64,000 nucleotides of DNA from Siphonodentalium dalli (lineage: Eukaryota > Mollusca > Scaphopoda > Gadilida > Siphonodentaliidae): contig CP136065.1 in NCBI GenBank assembly GCA_032622095.1, positions 218,840,151 through 218,904,150 of the forward strand. Direction: 5' to 3'. Of the stretch, positions 22,301-30,597 are shown in pieces (position 1 is the stretch's first letter; every line of letters begins with the position of its first letter). The notes under the pieces are model-generated. The model was not told the origin of the DNA, made no database searches, and worked only from the letters and a program-made list of their open reading frames with translations. The translations under genes were made by a program, and so were the position numbers.

Positions 22301-22545
22301 CATGAATGATGCAAAAAACATGGTAATTATAATGAAATTTTTTTTTTTTAATTAATTTCATTCTTTTGTATTGCAAATTAACCAATTTAAAAAAGTTTAA
22401 AGTGCACCAGTATGAAAAACTTGACTATGTGCGACAATGAATGCACGTCATATCACTGTGAATGTGAATATATATATGTATAGCCTGAATAGGCAGACTA
22501 TAAAATATACTCACTTATATAAAGAGTGCGGTAATTCTTCCCCAT
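6872..22545 (-). CDS. Gene A: RRM-TatD(pseudo)-TM fusion protein, complete, 7 coding exons
   Basis: Joined coding segments, in order of translation: 22545-22515, 21370-21199, 18983-18751, 16827-16732, 15337-15183, 13279-13099, 7392-6872. The total is 1389 nt, 462 codons plus stop, with every splice phase matching. Residues about 6-80 resemble an RRM, with RNP2-like LYITNL and RNP1-like KSRSFGKIIV. Residues 81-118 are a linker. Residues about 119-390 align with TatD/TATDN nucleases: VDVGTDL at 120, GECGLD at 206, NGYYIGLTG near 282, RRSEPCGLP near 346. Residues about 414-437 are one hydrophobic helix, leaving a 25-residue tail. No signal peptide is visible, so a tail-anchored topology with the domains in the cytosol is likely. 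TatD catalytic positions are mostly replaced (Y243, N267, R313), while E207 is kept, so nuclease activity is doubtful. The biological role is unknown. Transcription is unproven but the intact frame argues for a working gene. Confidence 0.8.
7590..7915. repeat. Tandem repeat of about 140 bp built on 'ttttcagtgagattttgagtac'
   Basis: The phrase 'cagtgagattttgagta' occurs five times, alternating with 'ttcactaaaaaatgat'. The larger block is repeated about twice. It lies in the left subterminal part of the 4.0-kb insertion and has no coding potential. Confidence 0.7.
8888..9047. repeat. Foldback palindrome of about 160 bp
   Basis: Arms of about 70 bp (8888-8960 and 8975-9047) are reverse complements with few mismatches around a short centre (tcgtcctacggactcg). 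It would form a long hairpin. It is nested inside the 4.0-kb insertion and unrelated to the other palindromes in the window. Confidence 0.8.
9902..10034. repeat. Foldback palindrome of about 133 bp
   Basis: The left arm starts TAGAGCATGGCTTAGAGTG and the right arm ends CATGCTCTA. Arms of about 58 bp pair around GACGTGAAGCGG. It is inside the 4.0-kb insertion. Confidence 0.8.
10100..10460. repeat. T-rich imperfect repeats
   Basis: Blocks of 'cctctttgttcaggtttgtt' and runs of T separated by 'aaaaatta'. Long plus frames here are low-complexity artefacts rich in Phe and Leu. Confidence 0.6.
11845..11990. repeat. Short tandem repeat, CCCTACATAC / CATACATACC type
   Basis: Repeated 'taccctacatac' with variants, in intron 6 of gene A. 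The matching place in unit B (28897-28945) has only a few units, so the array has changed length since duplication. Confidence 0.75.
13099..13279 (-). CDS. Gene A exon 6: TatD central strands
   Basis: 181 nt, acceptor GATTGCAG, donor GTCTGTGG, phase 0 in and 1 out, residues 230-289. VELACELRKPLLLYGRKAHED matches the TatD strand where the family has His in 'hhHsR-AH'; here it is Tyr243. LPPVIINAWL replaces the hHCFTG motif, so the histidine is Asn267. AYVKNGYYIGLTG matches the conserved glycine-rich strand. The acceptor region is repeated about twice upstream (13280-13350). Confidence 0.8.
13378..13790 (+). mobile_element. tRNA-derived SINE in gene A intron 5
   Basis: The head GCTCCGTGGTCCAGTGGTT has an RNA polymerase III A-box-like sequence, with a B-box-like GGTTCAGTC about 50 bases on. 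The 3' part ends in a (TTA)n tail. The same element is at 1625-2055. The matching intron of gene C (about 40850) lacks it. Possible short target duplication ATGTGG. Confidence 0.75.
14018..15097. mobile_element. TTAA-flanked MITE (ends CCCTTTCAGTGCCAG), with nested insertion
   Basis: Inverted ends CCCTTTCAGTGCCAGG and CCTGGCACTGAAAGGG lie between TTAA copies, as in piggyBac-type elements. The matching point of gene C (about 41100) lacks the element. It contains one 68-base palindrome (14979-15046) of the family found in the other TTAA elements, and a second TTAA element at 14158-14757. Confidence 0.8.
14158..14757. mobile_element. Nested TTAA element with ends AGGGGTACTGTAC
   Basis: TTAA-AGGGGTACTGTAC at the left and GTACAGTACCCCT-TTAA at the right, about 600 bp, non-coding. 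It interrupts the CCCTTTCAGTGCCAG element. Sequences starting 'gggtactgtacactaaatcc' near 841 and 22184 look like one end of a relative. Confidence 0.75.
15183..15337 (-). CDS. Gene A exon 5: TatD GECGLD motif
   Basis: 155 nt, acceptor TTATTCCAG, donor GTTTGT, phase 1 in and 0 out, residues 178-229. AQHEACVAIGECGLDN is the strongest TatD signature in the gene and keeps the metal-binding glutamate (E207). The segment just before it, where TatD family members have a His-Pro pair after the TAG turn, reads GLDYEQFW, so that histidine is lost. The donor GTTTGT is weak but is used at the same place in C and D (GTTTGT and GTTTGC). Confidence 0.8.
15366..15578. mobile_element. TA-type palindromic MITE (ends CAGTAATGCCC)
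   Basis: Two arms of about 100 bp starting CAGTAATGCCCTAA and ending ATTACTG, meeting in the AGAGCTTTC centre. Same family as 3730-3943, 29317-29529 and 42141-42332. Confidence 0.8.
15695..15813. mobile_element. Deleted copy of the TA-type palindromic MITE
   Basis: The left arm is cut to CAGTAATGCCCTGAGAGCTT; the right arm is complete to ATTACTG, and TA flanks both sides. The internal deletion removed most of one arm. Confidence 0.75.
15880..16195. repeat. Diverged repeats containing 'gtgagatctc'
   Basis: Three or more imperfect copies of 'tctaagt(c/t)agaatttctc' followed by 'gtgagatctc(g/a)cgagaaatcat', with shorter inverted fragments at the left end. Non-coding. Confidence 0.6.
16732..16827 (-). 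CDS. Gene A exon 4: TatD domain, second strand and helix
   Basis: 96 nt, acceptor CATTACAG, donor GTAACTGG, phase 1 in and out, residues 146-177. TEKIIVLGRLDNQSKMKRLA corresponds to the TatD strand-helix unit in which other family members read along the lines of G-V-x-x-hhh-G. It ends FMYFTA; the next glycine is split across the intron. Gene C has the same exon with GCPEEQSEMKRLA. Confidence 0.75.
16860..17299. mobile_element. hAT-like MITE (ends CAAGCCTTGA), 8-bp target duplication
   Basis: Ends CAAGACTTGATATAG and CAAGGCTTG in inverted orientation; ATTATAAC flanks both sides exactly. The inside carries repeated 'cagaatgaggtcccc' hairpins. An 8-bp duplication is typical of hAT elements. Confidence 0.8.
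17321..17449. repeat. Foldback palindrome of about 129 bp
   Basis: Arms starting CAGAACACAAC and ending GTTGTGTTCTG pair over about 60 bases around 'gcgcaaatataactttgcgc'. It is unrelated in sequence to the other foldbacks. Confidence 0.75.
17744..17814. repeat. Direct repeat of the hAT-like MITE end
   Basis: It matches 17247-17315 from 'tgttccctctggggacctca' to 'cttgattataacatgaatat', including flanking host sequence, so it arose by a local duplication and not by transposition of the MITE. Confidence 0.7.
18090..18205. mobile_element. Fragment of the hAT-like MITE
   Basis: One internal hairpin (gcagaatgaggtctc to gggacctcattctgc) followed by 'aaatgacag', without the terminal CAAGCC sequences. 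Confidence 0.6.
18751..18983 (-). CDS. Gene A exon 3: end of RRM, linker and start of TatD domain
   Basis: 233 nt, acceptor TTTTTCAG and donor GTAAGATT, phases 2 in and 1 out, residues 68-145. KIDDYYIDISHELED would be the last RRM strand. A charged linker (WKQTDEGVYQTKPVTIPE) follows, then RMVDVGTDLVNKQF. The last part matches the first strand of TATDN1-type TatD proteins, which begin DIG-N-L rather than with the HxH of other amidohydrolases. A plus-strand frame of 84 codons across this exon is only its antisense shadow. Confidence 0.78.
19195..19272. mobile_element. One-arm fragment of the TA-type MITE
   Basis: It starts TACAGTAATGCCC and runs to 'ggatttagtcagaaatat', then breaks off into unrelated sequence. 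Confidence 0.65.
19288..19575. repeat. Dispersed repeat shared with 30412-30700
   Basis: Both copies contain 'ctgaactatatggat', a middle part with TTGGCTTGCCCAGATTAG or TTGCCTACTCAGGTCAAT, and 'gttgggaa(t/c)ggcaccgcca' near the right end. The class is not recognised. Confidence 0.6.
19671..20072. mobile_element. TTAA-flanked MITE (ends CCCTTTACCCAACAG) with two hairpins
   Basis: TTAA-CCCTTTACCCAACAG to TTGTTGGGTAAAGGG-TTAA. It contains two 68-base palindromes, 19703-19770 and 19851-19918, in opposite orientation. Near-copies are at 6318-6706, 48840-49301 and 50300-50715. Confidence 0.85.
20236..20847. mobile_element. Retroelement-like fragment inserted in a palindrome
   Basis: It starts 'actagcaggtgacccgactt', contains 'tccagcagttttcccggcca' twice followed by 'gacaaa(g/c)aaacagacag', and ends 'atatagtagat'. 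The host palindrome resumes with 'aatgcattggcacaggg'. The 'actagcaggg' start is shared with 61199. I infer a non-LTR retroelement tail. Confidence 0.55.
21199..21370 (-). CDS. Gene A exon 2: main part of the RRM-like domain
   Basis: 172 nt between acceptor CTAG and donor GTAAGT, phases 1 in and 2 out. It encodes residues 11-67. TNLNDRTTVETLKKVLKL gives the end of RNP2 and helix 1. TKIELYTD is strand 2, NGKSRSFGKIIVP is the RNP1-like strand 3, and KKLVDKVIDCSYT is helix 2. The second aromatic position of RNP1 is lysine here, so canonical RNA stacking is weakened. The RRM assignment rests on the order of these elements and is an inference from pattern. Confidence 0.75.
21411..21664. mobile_element. 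hAT-like MITE (CAAGCCTTGAAATAG), 8-bp target duplication ATAGTCAA
   Basis: Perfect inverted ends CAAGCCTTGAAATAGTGTGT; ATAGTCAA on both sides. Each half is itself a hairpin of about 90 bases (cagaatgaggtcccc to gggacctcattctg). Gene C shows the empty site 'catagtcaac' at about 44800. Confidence 0.88.
21675..21947. mobile_element. TTAA-flanked MITE (ends CCCTTCCATGAC)
   Basis: TTAA-CCCTTCCATGACTGGAG to CCATCATGAAAGGG-TTAA-type ends, with two palindromes (about 21731-21793 and 21826-21897). Same position as 324-601 in unit 0. Confidence 0.8.
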
Positions 22546-22666
22546 TTTGATGACATTTGTCTCCCACTCAAAAACAATTAATCTTTTAATCTCATTTTCA
22601 CACTTTTTTAAATCCAGAGATTTATGGATTGCACAACCGTCTGCTCAAACCTGTCTGATGTTTCTA
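22515..22666 (-). CDS. Gene A exon 1: 5' UTR plus start codon
   Basis: The start ATG is at 22545-22543 in a good context (AAAATGG). It encodes MGKNYRTLYI plus one base, then donor GTGAGT at 22514. The same exon occurs in unit 0 (1186-1338) and gene C (47587-47739) with the same start and phase, which is why I chose this ATG. Upstream in-frame stops place 22546-22666 in the 5' UTR. The 5' limit is an acceptor-like TTTACAG at 22667, so a further upstream exon may exist. Residues TLYI open the RNP2-like strand completed by exon 2. Confidence 0.7.
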
Positions 22667-23193
22667 CTGTAAACAAATGTTGGATTATCTCTTAGATTAA
22701 CCATCTAGGTGCTAGACCTCATACTGACTTATTTGATTTTGATGTATTGGTATTTAATGACCTGTTCATCATGAAACAATACGTAAAGGGACATGTTATA
22801 ATGTTGGCCCTTAGATCCCCCGATTGCAGATAATAAACCTCATACAATGGAGAGCTAGAATACATTGACTCCTCAAAAAATAAAATCAATATTTCTGTTT
22901 TTTCTCGAAAATGATGCGTTCCAATGAACAATATTATGAAATTAGGCACAGGTATTATCAACCTGAAAACTAATTCACATGTGAATGATGGCCATGGGTG
23001 TAGTGGTGCTGGTCAGGTTACTACGTTTTCAGATTTTTGCAGCTGTCGACATGGAACCAGTCTATTCAATAAGAGACATTTACTGCACTCAAATAAACAG
23101 ACACGAGAGTCCCAAAAACAATGACAGTCCACATCGAGATATAATTTTTCATTCACCAAGCAGTTATATCAACTTTGAGATGAAATTCATTCA

Positions 23194-23446
23194 TTAACCT
23201 ATTGAGTGCCAGGTCCGATTTTTGTATCAACCCATATACCCTGTGCCAATGCATTCTCTTATATATGCGAGTCGACCATAGGTCGCCTCGCATATATAAG
23301 AGAATGCATTGGCCTAACAATTTTTTTTTTTTTTACAATTTTTTACAATTTTTTACAATTTTAATAATTTATTCTTATATTCTTTAACAGACTTATTTTG
23401 TAGGTTTAGGGCCGATGAGATCAGCCCCTGGCACTCAAAGGGTTAA
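23194..23446. mobile_element. TTAA-flanked MITE (ends CCTATTGAGTGCCAGG)
   Basis: TTAA at 23194-23197 and 23443-23446. One 68-base palindrome lies at 23244-23312. Unit 0 has the empty site 'cattcattaaaatgtac' near 3975. Confidence 0.85.
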
Positions 23447-23624
23447 AATGTACTTTTTACTTCCATGAACTAGAAATTTAGTTAAATGAACAGTTGTTAA
23501 ATTTCACGTGATAGACTGGTCCTTGTCTTTGTTCACTGAAATGTTTAAAACTTAGTAACCTGTTCCTTTCTGTGGTAGTAACGTAGTAACCTGATACTTT
23601 CTGTGGTAGTAACGTAGTAACGCT

Positions 23625-24091
23625 GATGGGGTCATTGTCACAAGGCTCCGGTCACATTCGTAGCCAGCTTTTTAAATCGATCACAAATGTAGCCAGCTTT
23701 TCTACTGCGATCACATTTGTAGCCAGCTTTTCATATTCATGCGAGCCTCAATGAACAAGATCAGGTTAGTCTCATTTTTCTGAGTTGATGAATGAAAAAC
23801 AACATAAATTTTAATTTGATATTAGTTCATCTAATAACCTGAGGTTTCCGACCAATGTCGTTAGATGCTCGAATTATATTCCAATATAAGTTGATAAACG
23901 AAGTCAGTTTTGGAGCATGACGTCGGCATTTTAGTCACGAACGCGATGACGTCATATTTCGCGCCATATAAAGCATGGAATTAGAAAAGCTGGCTACGAA
24001 TGTGATCGCCGGCGAAAAGCTGGCTACATTTGTGATCAATTTAAAAAGCTGGCTACGAATGTGATCGAAGCCTTGTGACAATGACCCCATC
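23625..24091. mobile_element. Foldback element with triple subterminal repeats
   Basis: Ends GATGGGGTCATTGTCACAAGG and its complement. Each end carries three spaced copies of 'agctggctac(g/a)aatgtgatc', in opposite orientation at the two ends. The middle of about 230 bp is non-coding. Confidence 0.8.
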
Positions 24092-24129
24092 GGCCGTAGT
24101 AACCTGTTCCTTTCTGTGGTAGTAACGTA

Positions 24130-25185
24130 GTAACCTGTTCATTTCTGTGGTAGTGGTGGGCTTGGGTGAGTGCCAGTACAAAGAGCATTGTGAGGGCGTG
24201 GCAAAATACGCCTGTGATAATTCCAACAAAGGGCCATAACTCTGGTAACAAGAGCACGCCATCAGGGCGTGGCATAGTACGCCCGTTTCTGGAGTAGAGT
24301 TGGGCAAGGTTTAATTCATTTGTTTGAAATCTTTGACTTAAGACGATATACATGTAATAACAAAAATAAAATCTAAGTTGAAAAAGGGGCATAACCCAGT
24401 CAAAATCATGCGAACTTGATCTGTATTTTGGGGTGGTAAATTAATATACCAAATTTGGTTCAGTTCACACTTGATTCAATCTAAAGTTATCATCCGGAAA
24501 CTGCAAATCAGGTAAAATCTAAGTCTAAAAGGGGACATAACTCAGTCAAAATCATGCGGACGAAAGCCATATTCGACCTTGATCTGTATTTTGGGGTGGT
24601 AAACTAATATACCAAATTTAGTTCAGTTCACTTAATTCTATCTAAAGTTATCATCCGGAAACCGCAAATCAGGTAAAATCTAAGTCGAAATAAGGGCATA
24701 ATTTAACTCAGTCAAAATCATGCGGTAAACTAACATACCAAATTTGGTTCAGTTCACTCGATTCAATCTAAAGTTATCACCCGGAAAACAAAAGCAGACG
24801 GACGACGGACGGACAATCCATTTACATAATACAACCATTTTTTCAAACGGGCGTATACAAATTGGTGGACGGAACCCGAATTCGAACTCAAGCTGTATTT
24901 TGTGCTAATAAACTTGCATGCCAAATTTCATTCCATTCAGTTCAGACTTACTAAGTTATCATCCGGAAACGAAAATTGAGTGCAAATTCCAACAAAAAGA
25001 GCAGTAACTCTGGTGAAAATTGGCAGGCGGAACCCGAATTCGAACTTGAGCTGTATTTTGTGCTACTAAACCCACATACCAACTTTCATTCCATTTAGTT
25101 GAGACTATCTAAAGTTGTAATCCGAAAACCAAAAGCAAATCAACAGACGGACAGACCAATAACATAATACATCCCATTTTTTTTA
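24130..25185. repeat. Dispersed non-coding tail repeats
   Basis: Two interleaved sorts: 'aggggacataactcagtcaa' with 'gttatcatccggaaaccgca', repeated three times (24380-24800), and the 'acccgaattcgaac' sort seen at 4085. Both end in 'agacggac' plus a short A/T tail. Confidence 0.6.
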
Positions 25186-26310
25186 AACGGACGTATAAAA
25201 ATCACAGGATGAATGTTTGAGCAGAATAGCATGTATTAACCACTTACTAATCATAGTGTTAAGTGAAGTGAGTCTAATTACCAAACATGACACGTATGCG
25301 ACTTTAATCAATTGTGAACACAATCGACTCCTGATGAGCACCTTCTTTATTTCTTTATACTTACCCTTCCCATGTGTTCCAACCAAATTTACATGATAAG
25401 TGGGTATACTATTCCACTGTACATGTGTCAAATAACTCACCATGTCACACCCATGCAAGTTCCATGTCTGCCAGTTTTGGGTGTTGAAACAATTGTTATG
25501 TAAACAAAACTGTTGCAGTGATTTTTCAACAAACATCGCTAATCGTGTAGTAAGTGATATGGGCTCTCTTGCACTGAGCATATTGGTAATTGCAACACAG
25601 GGTTAATTTCCAAAATTTTCATTTATAAGTCTGAACTCAGTGAACTGTGATTTTTTAGTTTGGTATTTTCTTGTTAATGATGCTTCAAGCATAATTCCAA
25701 TCAAATCTTTCGATATAAACATATAATTTAATCATAAGCTGTCAATCCATGGAATACTGCAATACAATTGGTTGACACACTTGGCCATTTAGGTTATTTC
25801 TCGATATACCTAAATTTCTTGATTACTTTCCCCGCTACAGAAATGACAGCAGCGTTGAGTGACCACGCCTATACCACGTGCCTTAAAAATGTACATGGAA
25901 ACTGCATCATAATTCCTTTGGGTATCACTGTATTGACAATAACCGTACTAGATGCTAATATTCAGTGCACAAGTAATCAAACAAATCAACAAGATTGAAC
26001 ATTGCAAAGAAGTGAAACACTGAAATTAAAACAAACATGTGTTTGTTTCACTGCTGTCGAATATATCAATCCCACATGCAACTGCAGCTGCCAGGTGCTA
26101 CGTGATTTGTGATCAGTTGCGACTGGCCAATCAAAAACGCAGAAATGCCAATGCGATTTCATCACTCGATGAGCACCAGTTTTGAGTGACAGGTGTCTCT
26201 TTCAACTTAACGTGTCTTTTTCATCAGAAATAGTCGCAATGTTATATGCTCATTATTCTTCCAACTTCTACTTTTTGGTGGTTCTCCTGTGGAATGATGG
26301 ATTAAATTAT

Positions 26311-26462
26311 AAGAAATAACTCTTGTTTCGATAAAGGTTTTGAGTTATAACCGAAAAGTTTGAAGATAATTTTCTATAACTGCGCTACGCGTGCAATAGA
26401 ATTTATCTTCAAACTTTTCGATTATAAATGCATAACCTTAATCGAAACAAGAGTTATTTCTT
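26311..26462. repeat. Foldback palindrome of about 152 bp
   Basis: AGAAATAACTCTTGTTTCGAT pairs with its complement at the right end. The arms of about 65 bases enclose 'ctgcgctacgcgtgca'. No duplicated flank is obvious. Confidence 0.75.
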
Positions 26463-26522
26463 AAATAACTGAACAGATCATAGGTTATATATGTGAAATT
26501 TCATCGCAGTCAGGCCCATTTC

Positions 26523-26665
26523 TTAACCCTTTCAGTGCCAAGTCCGATTTTTGTATCAACCCATATTTCCTTGATCATTTTTCAAATTTATTGATTATAA
26601 TAATGTGATACATTGATAGAAAGAGCTCATAGAGCAAAAATCGGACTTGGCACTGAAAGGGTTAA
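26523..26665. mobile_element. Short TTAA-flanked MITE (CCCTTTCAGTGCCA)
   Basis: TTAA-CCCTTTCAGTGCCAAGTCCG to CGGACTTGGCACTGAAAGGG-TTAA, only 143 bp, without the internal GCATT palindrome. Its right TTAA is also the left TTAA of the next element. Confidence 0.85.
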
Positions 26666-27144
26666 AGGTACTCAATCCGATCAGAGGGTCCCCATCTCAA
26701 CAGATTCCAACAACAACAAACCGATCAGAGGGTCCTATATTACTATTTCTTTGGCTTTTGGGGTAAAAAATATTTGATTCGAGTCGAGGAATCCATCAAA
26801 CAAAGCTCTTATTAGATATTGATTTTTGAAATTTGTTATTTTCTCGAGATGAGTACTAATAATTGCCTTCAACTTCGTATCTGCTCGAGATGTGTACACC
26901 AAAACACTATTCAAACAGACAAGGATGGATAACTCTAAAATCAAGTGGTAATAATAACGCAATTTTGACTGTGTTCTGGGACAGAAAGTATTCCCGATAA
27001 TGAAAAATAATAGATTTCTAAAATCGATATCTAAAAAATCTGAGCTTTGATGGGTGACTTCCTCGACTCGAATCAAATATTTTTGACCCCCGAAGCCATT
27101 GAAATAGTAATTGAGAGGAGTTTTATCGGATTGAGTACCTTTAA
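26662..27144. mobile_element. TTAA-flanked element with ends AGGTACTCAATCC
   Basis: TTAA-AGGTACTCAATCCGAT and ATCGGATTGAGTACCT-TTAA. The inner inverted pair 'aaaaatatttgattcgag' recurs at 42640, where the copy ends 'ggattaagtacctttaa' (about 43000). A 113-codon minus frame inside has no recognisable domain. Confidence 0.8.
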
Positions 27145-27824
27145 GATATAATGGGCCAATGACCTCTCAGGCACTGTCCACACAAGCTGACTGCGACATT
27201 TAACTCAGAGTGGGTGTGCCAACCAAATTTACATGATAAGTGGGTATACCATTCCACTGTCTCAAATAACTCACCGTGTCACATCCATGAAAGGGTGTAT
27301 GGGTATTTTGTTTTGATTGTCATCCAAGCGACATGATATAACTAGAGATAGGCCTGTCCCAGGTGGGACTAAGGTATACCTCCCGTATTCAAAATTTTCT
27401 AAGTTGAAAAAGTGGGATAACTCTCAAACATGCAAAAAGACAGGATATCAAAGTATCTTCGTCTGTGACAGTTAAACTCAACGTGGGTGGAATACCTAAT
27501 CAATTACACTTGAAATTTCACTAGAAAATCACAAACAAATAATAGTCGCTGTGTGACTTTTTGCATATTTTGTGAGATCCTCGCTTACAAGTTGTGATTG
27601 ATGAATAAATTTGGCTATTCTGCCTTATATACATTGAATACTAAAATGTATCATGCACCTTGGTTAATTGTTACAATTTGAAATGAAACGGCCAATTCTA
27701 GAGAGAAACAGTTGCAAAGTGTAAGATATGAGCATACAATCCATCAGAAGTAACAACTGTGTTGGTTGTGGGTAACAGTACATTTTGTTTGTATAGGATA
27801 TAAAATACTCTGTATGAAAAACAT

Positions 27825-28417
27825 TTAAAATGAAAGTTTAATAATGTTTGAATGATAAAATTGACATAATCCATTAAACACGTCATATAAATGTTCCATT
27901 TTAAAGCAACACAGAGTTAATAAGCACCAGAGAACATAACTTCCAGGAAACATCACACAAGTCACAGTAATAAATCTCTTTATCCATTTATAGCCTCTAT
28001 GTTCTGACGAAGGCACACACGTAGGAACTGTTTCACTTTGTTTATCACCAACATTTGAGAATCTGAAAACTTTGTCAGAAGAAGGCACATTTGCAGGAAA
28101 TGGTTCACTTTGTTTGTCACTACCATTTGAGAATTTGAAAACTTTGTAAGAATTGTTGATAACCTTGATTGACAGTTCAGTAGGATCCATTTCTTTTGCC
28201 CATGAAACGAACTCTAGAAACGCAGGTAATCCACATGGTTCACTCCTCCTATCTGTTGTATATTTATCGTGAAGACTGCGAGCTTCGGGTGTTGGTCTAA
28301 ACTGTTTCTTATCAGTGTTTTTGTATTTAGGCATTAACAATGTTAACCGAGTTCCAAGAATTAGTTGATCATCTGGAATCAATTTCACACATTTTATACT
28401 GCGGCTTCCAACATAAC
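27825..28417 (-). CDS. Orphan terminal exon B (TatD C-terminal part plus TM), intact
   Basis: Acceptor TTTTTCAG, phase 1, 593 nt open to a stop at 27827-27825, homologous to exon 7 of A and C (YVGSRSIKCVKLIPDDQL, RRSEPCGLPAFLEF, then one TM). It carries a 72-bp (24-residue) in-frame tandem duplication of the linker before the TM: VFKFSNGSDKQSEPF and VFRFSNVGDKQSETV. No exons 1-6 lie between it and the gene C stop, so it is either a surviving piece of a deleted copy or an alternative last exon of gene C. The open frame and good acceptor make the second option worth testing. Confidence 0.65.
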
Positions 28418-29316
28418 CTGAAAAATTGTGAAGGGATCATGCAATTATATGTGATCAGTGTTCAATATTATTATTTATTGAATGCTGCCAGATCAATTGG
28501 GCAAATATTTCATGTGTGACAAATGAAACATGAATAACTGATTGAAAGAAAGTGTCTATACTCTTGCTATTACTTAATTTCTCTAAATATTTTTATAACA
28601 AGCGCAAAGATGTATTCAGGTCTCCAGACTAATTTTTAACAAGTTTACAATTGGTATTCCATATGCAACGTCAGCCTGTGGATGAATGTATCTGCAAATA
28701 TACTGAGTATTTTTATATCAAGAACTGTACTCATAGCAGTAATTAAATTATTCCAACAACTTAAATTAAGGAGTATACATCCATATAAATAATATAATAC
28801 ATCAATTCAGAGCAGATACACCTCCCTATAATGATAAACCCAAGTAGTGCAGAAATACTATGTAAAATCCCCTAACAGTAACATCAGAGCAGACATACCC
28901 CACATAACATACACATCATACATACCCTACATACCCCCATACCCTATACGACCCAGCTCATGTCAGACCTGCATACACTTCCTACTGAAAATATCAGAGT
29001 AGATAACTAATCCTGTAATGGATATCTGATCATCTTGTCGTCCCATATACAATATTAAATTAAACAGTTTCTCATGTTCATGATGAGTACCATGTAGTGC
29101 TATTTACGAGAGCAACAATTTTGGTCAGTTTTTAATGACGTCATTAAAAAGTGTGTACACAACTTTGTACACAACATAACTGCCTTCCATTTGATGCATG
29201 TTATTATTATGGTATTGTATAAAATGTTAACCCTCCATCTACACAAATGATACAAATATGGAAATATTGAAAAAAAACATAACTGTTGTTCCACCGGCCA
29301 ACCATAGGACAACATA

Positions 29317-29529
29317 CAGTAATGCCCTAAATAATCGACTCCATAACCACAGCAGAATTATGGGTAACTTTTCAGGATTTAGTCGGAAATATGGCTTGAT
29401 GCCATTCATCGGAAAGCTCTCCCCGAGAGCTTTCCGATGAATGGCAACAAGCCATATTTCCGACTAAATCCTGAAAAGTTACCCATAATTCTGCTGTGGT
29501 TATGGAGTCGATTAATTAGGGCATTACTG
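29317..29529. mobile_element. TA-type palindromic MITE (ends CAGTAATGCCC)
   Basis: Two near-perfect arms joined at CTCTCCCCGAGAG, TA on both sides. It is absent from the matching position of gene A intron 6 (about 12285). Confidence 0.85.
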
Positions 29530-30411
29530 TAAATATAGAATATGTAGCTAGTGCTGTCACTTAATTAAACTGTTTATGTGTATGAGGGGGATTTGAGCAT
29601 CTATTGGGCGAGGCTCCGACGAGCGGACATAAACTTTTTAAGCGGCAGCATCAGCTACATATTTTAGTTATCCATCATGCAAAACTTTCCTTTTTGGGGG
29701 AAATTCTGTCATTTTTCCTAAGTTTTTCATTCGTTACTTTGATGATGCCCTTACGTTAATGAGATCAAGCAAACTAATTAGTATTCATGATGTGGGCAAA
29801 CCGGGGTGCAGCTTAGAGAGAAATAGTTTGTTGGTTTTTTATATTAATTCTAAACTGGCCTTGTTCTGATAACAAACCAAAGTCAATGCTTTGGGTCGTA
29901 TGTAGGCTATATCTGATTTTGTGACATCACCATTTATTATATATTATATACAATGCTACTATTTTGAAGCGATCAGACCACTTTTGTTGCACAGTAGACC
30001 TGTGGCCTTTATTAATAGTGTGGGGGCAAATGTAGATCTTGTATACTTTAAATTTATAGTAGAAGCAAGCCACTATGATTTTCTTAACCTATTCAGTTTG
30101 GTGGGATTTTTAAGACTCTATTCCAATTTTTTCTCCAACCAGAAGTAGAAAAGATGAGAAGGTACCGATAAATCAGCAATTATGTAAATCAGCCCTGGGC
30201 TTCAAAACGAAAATCGCTAAACAACCCATAATGTTAACTCTGACCTTCCTGAGCACATCTGCTGCATCGCCTGAACCAGTAAACCATAAAGGCAAGTGGA
30301 TCGGATGATTTGAGGAAATACCATGGCTGTTTTGGGTAGATTTGGTCAAAAACATGTGCAAAAATCCTCGAAAAATATAATTTTTTAAAGTAAAATAACT
30401 TTTTCCTTAAG

Positions 30412-30597
30412 GGAAGCCAGAAACTGAACTATGTGGATTATTATCCTCGGCCTTGTGTTATCAGGAGGGTTAAAATTTATTGTCCGTCTATTGCCTACTC
30501 AGGTCAATCAGTGCTCGGGATTAGCTACGCATGGATGCGTCTTGTGTAACTCTCGCGTGATTCTCGCGTTGTAACAATCATCTAGTCAGTTTTTAAT
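30412..30597. repeat. Left copy of the inverted repeat bounding the 5.2-kb segment
   Basis: Pairs with 35393-35582 in reverse complement. Confidence 0.75.

Larger units (their letters stand above)
21371..22514 (-). other. Gene A intron 1
   Basis: Holds an 8-bp-duplicating MITE (21411-21664) and a TTAA MITE (21675-21947), both also present at the matching places in unit 0. The rest (21948-22514) is unique-looking sequence shared with unit 0. Confidence 0.65.
22667..27824. other. Spacer between gene A and orphan exon B
   Basis: No coding exon is recognised. It holds the TTAA MITE 23194-23446, foldback 23625-24091, tail repeats 24130-25185, foldback 26311-26462, and TTAA elements 26523-26665 and 26662-27144. 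25190-26300 shows nothing I recognise. Confidence 0.55.

Noticed and set aside
23202-23387. Recurring short frames with CILLYMRVDHRSPRIYKRMHW
   Set aside because: They are translations of the 68-base DNA palindrome, found in both orientations and without any conserved start or codon pattern.
24036-24392. 118-codon minus frame
   Set aside because: It covers dispersed tail repeats shared with 4007-4256 and the end of a foldback; no domain.
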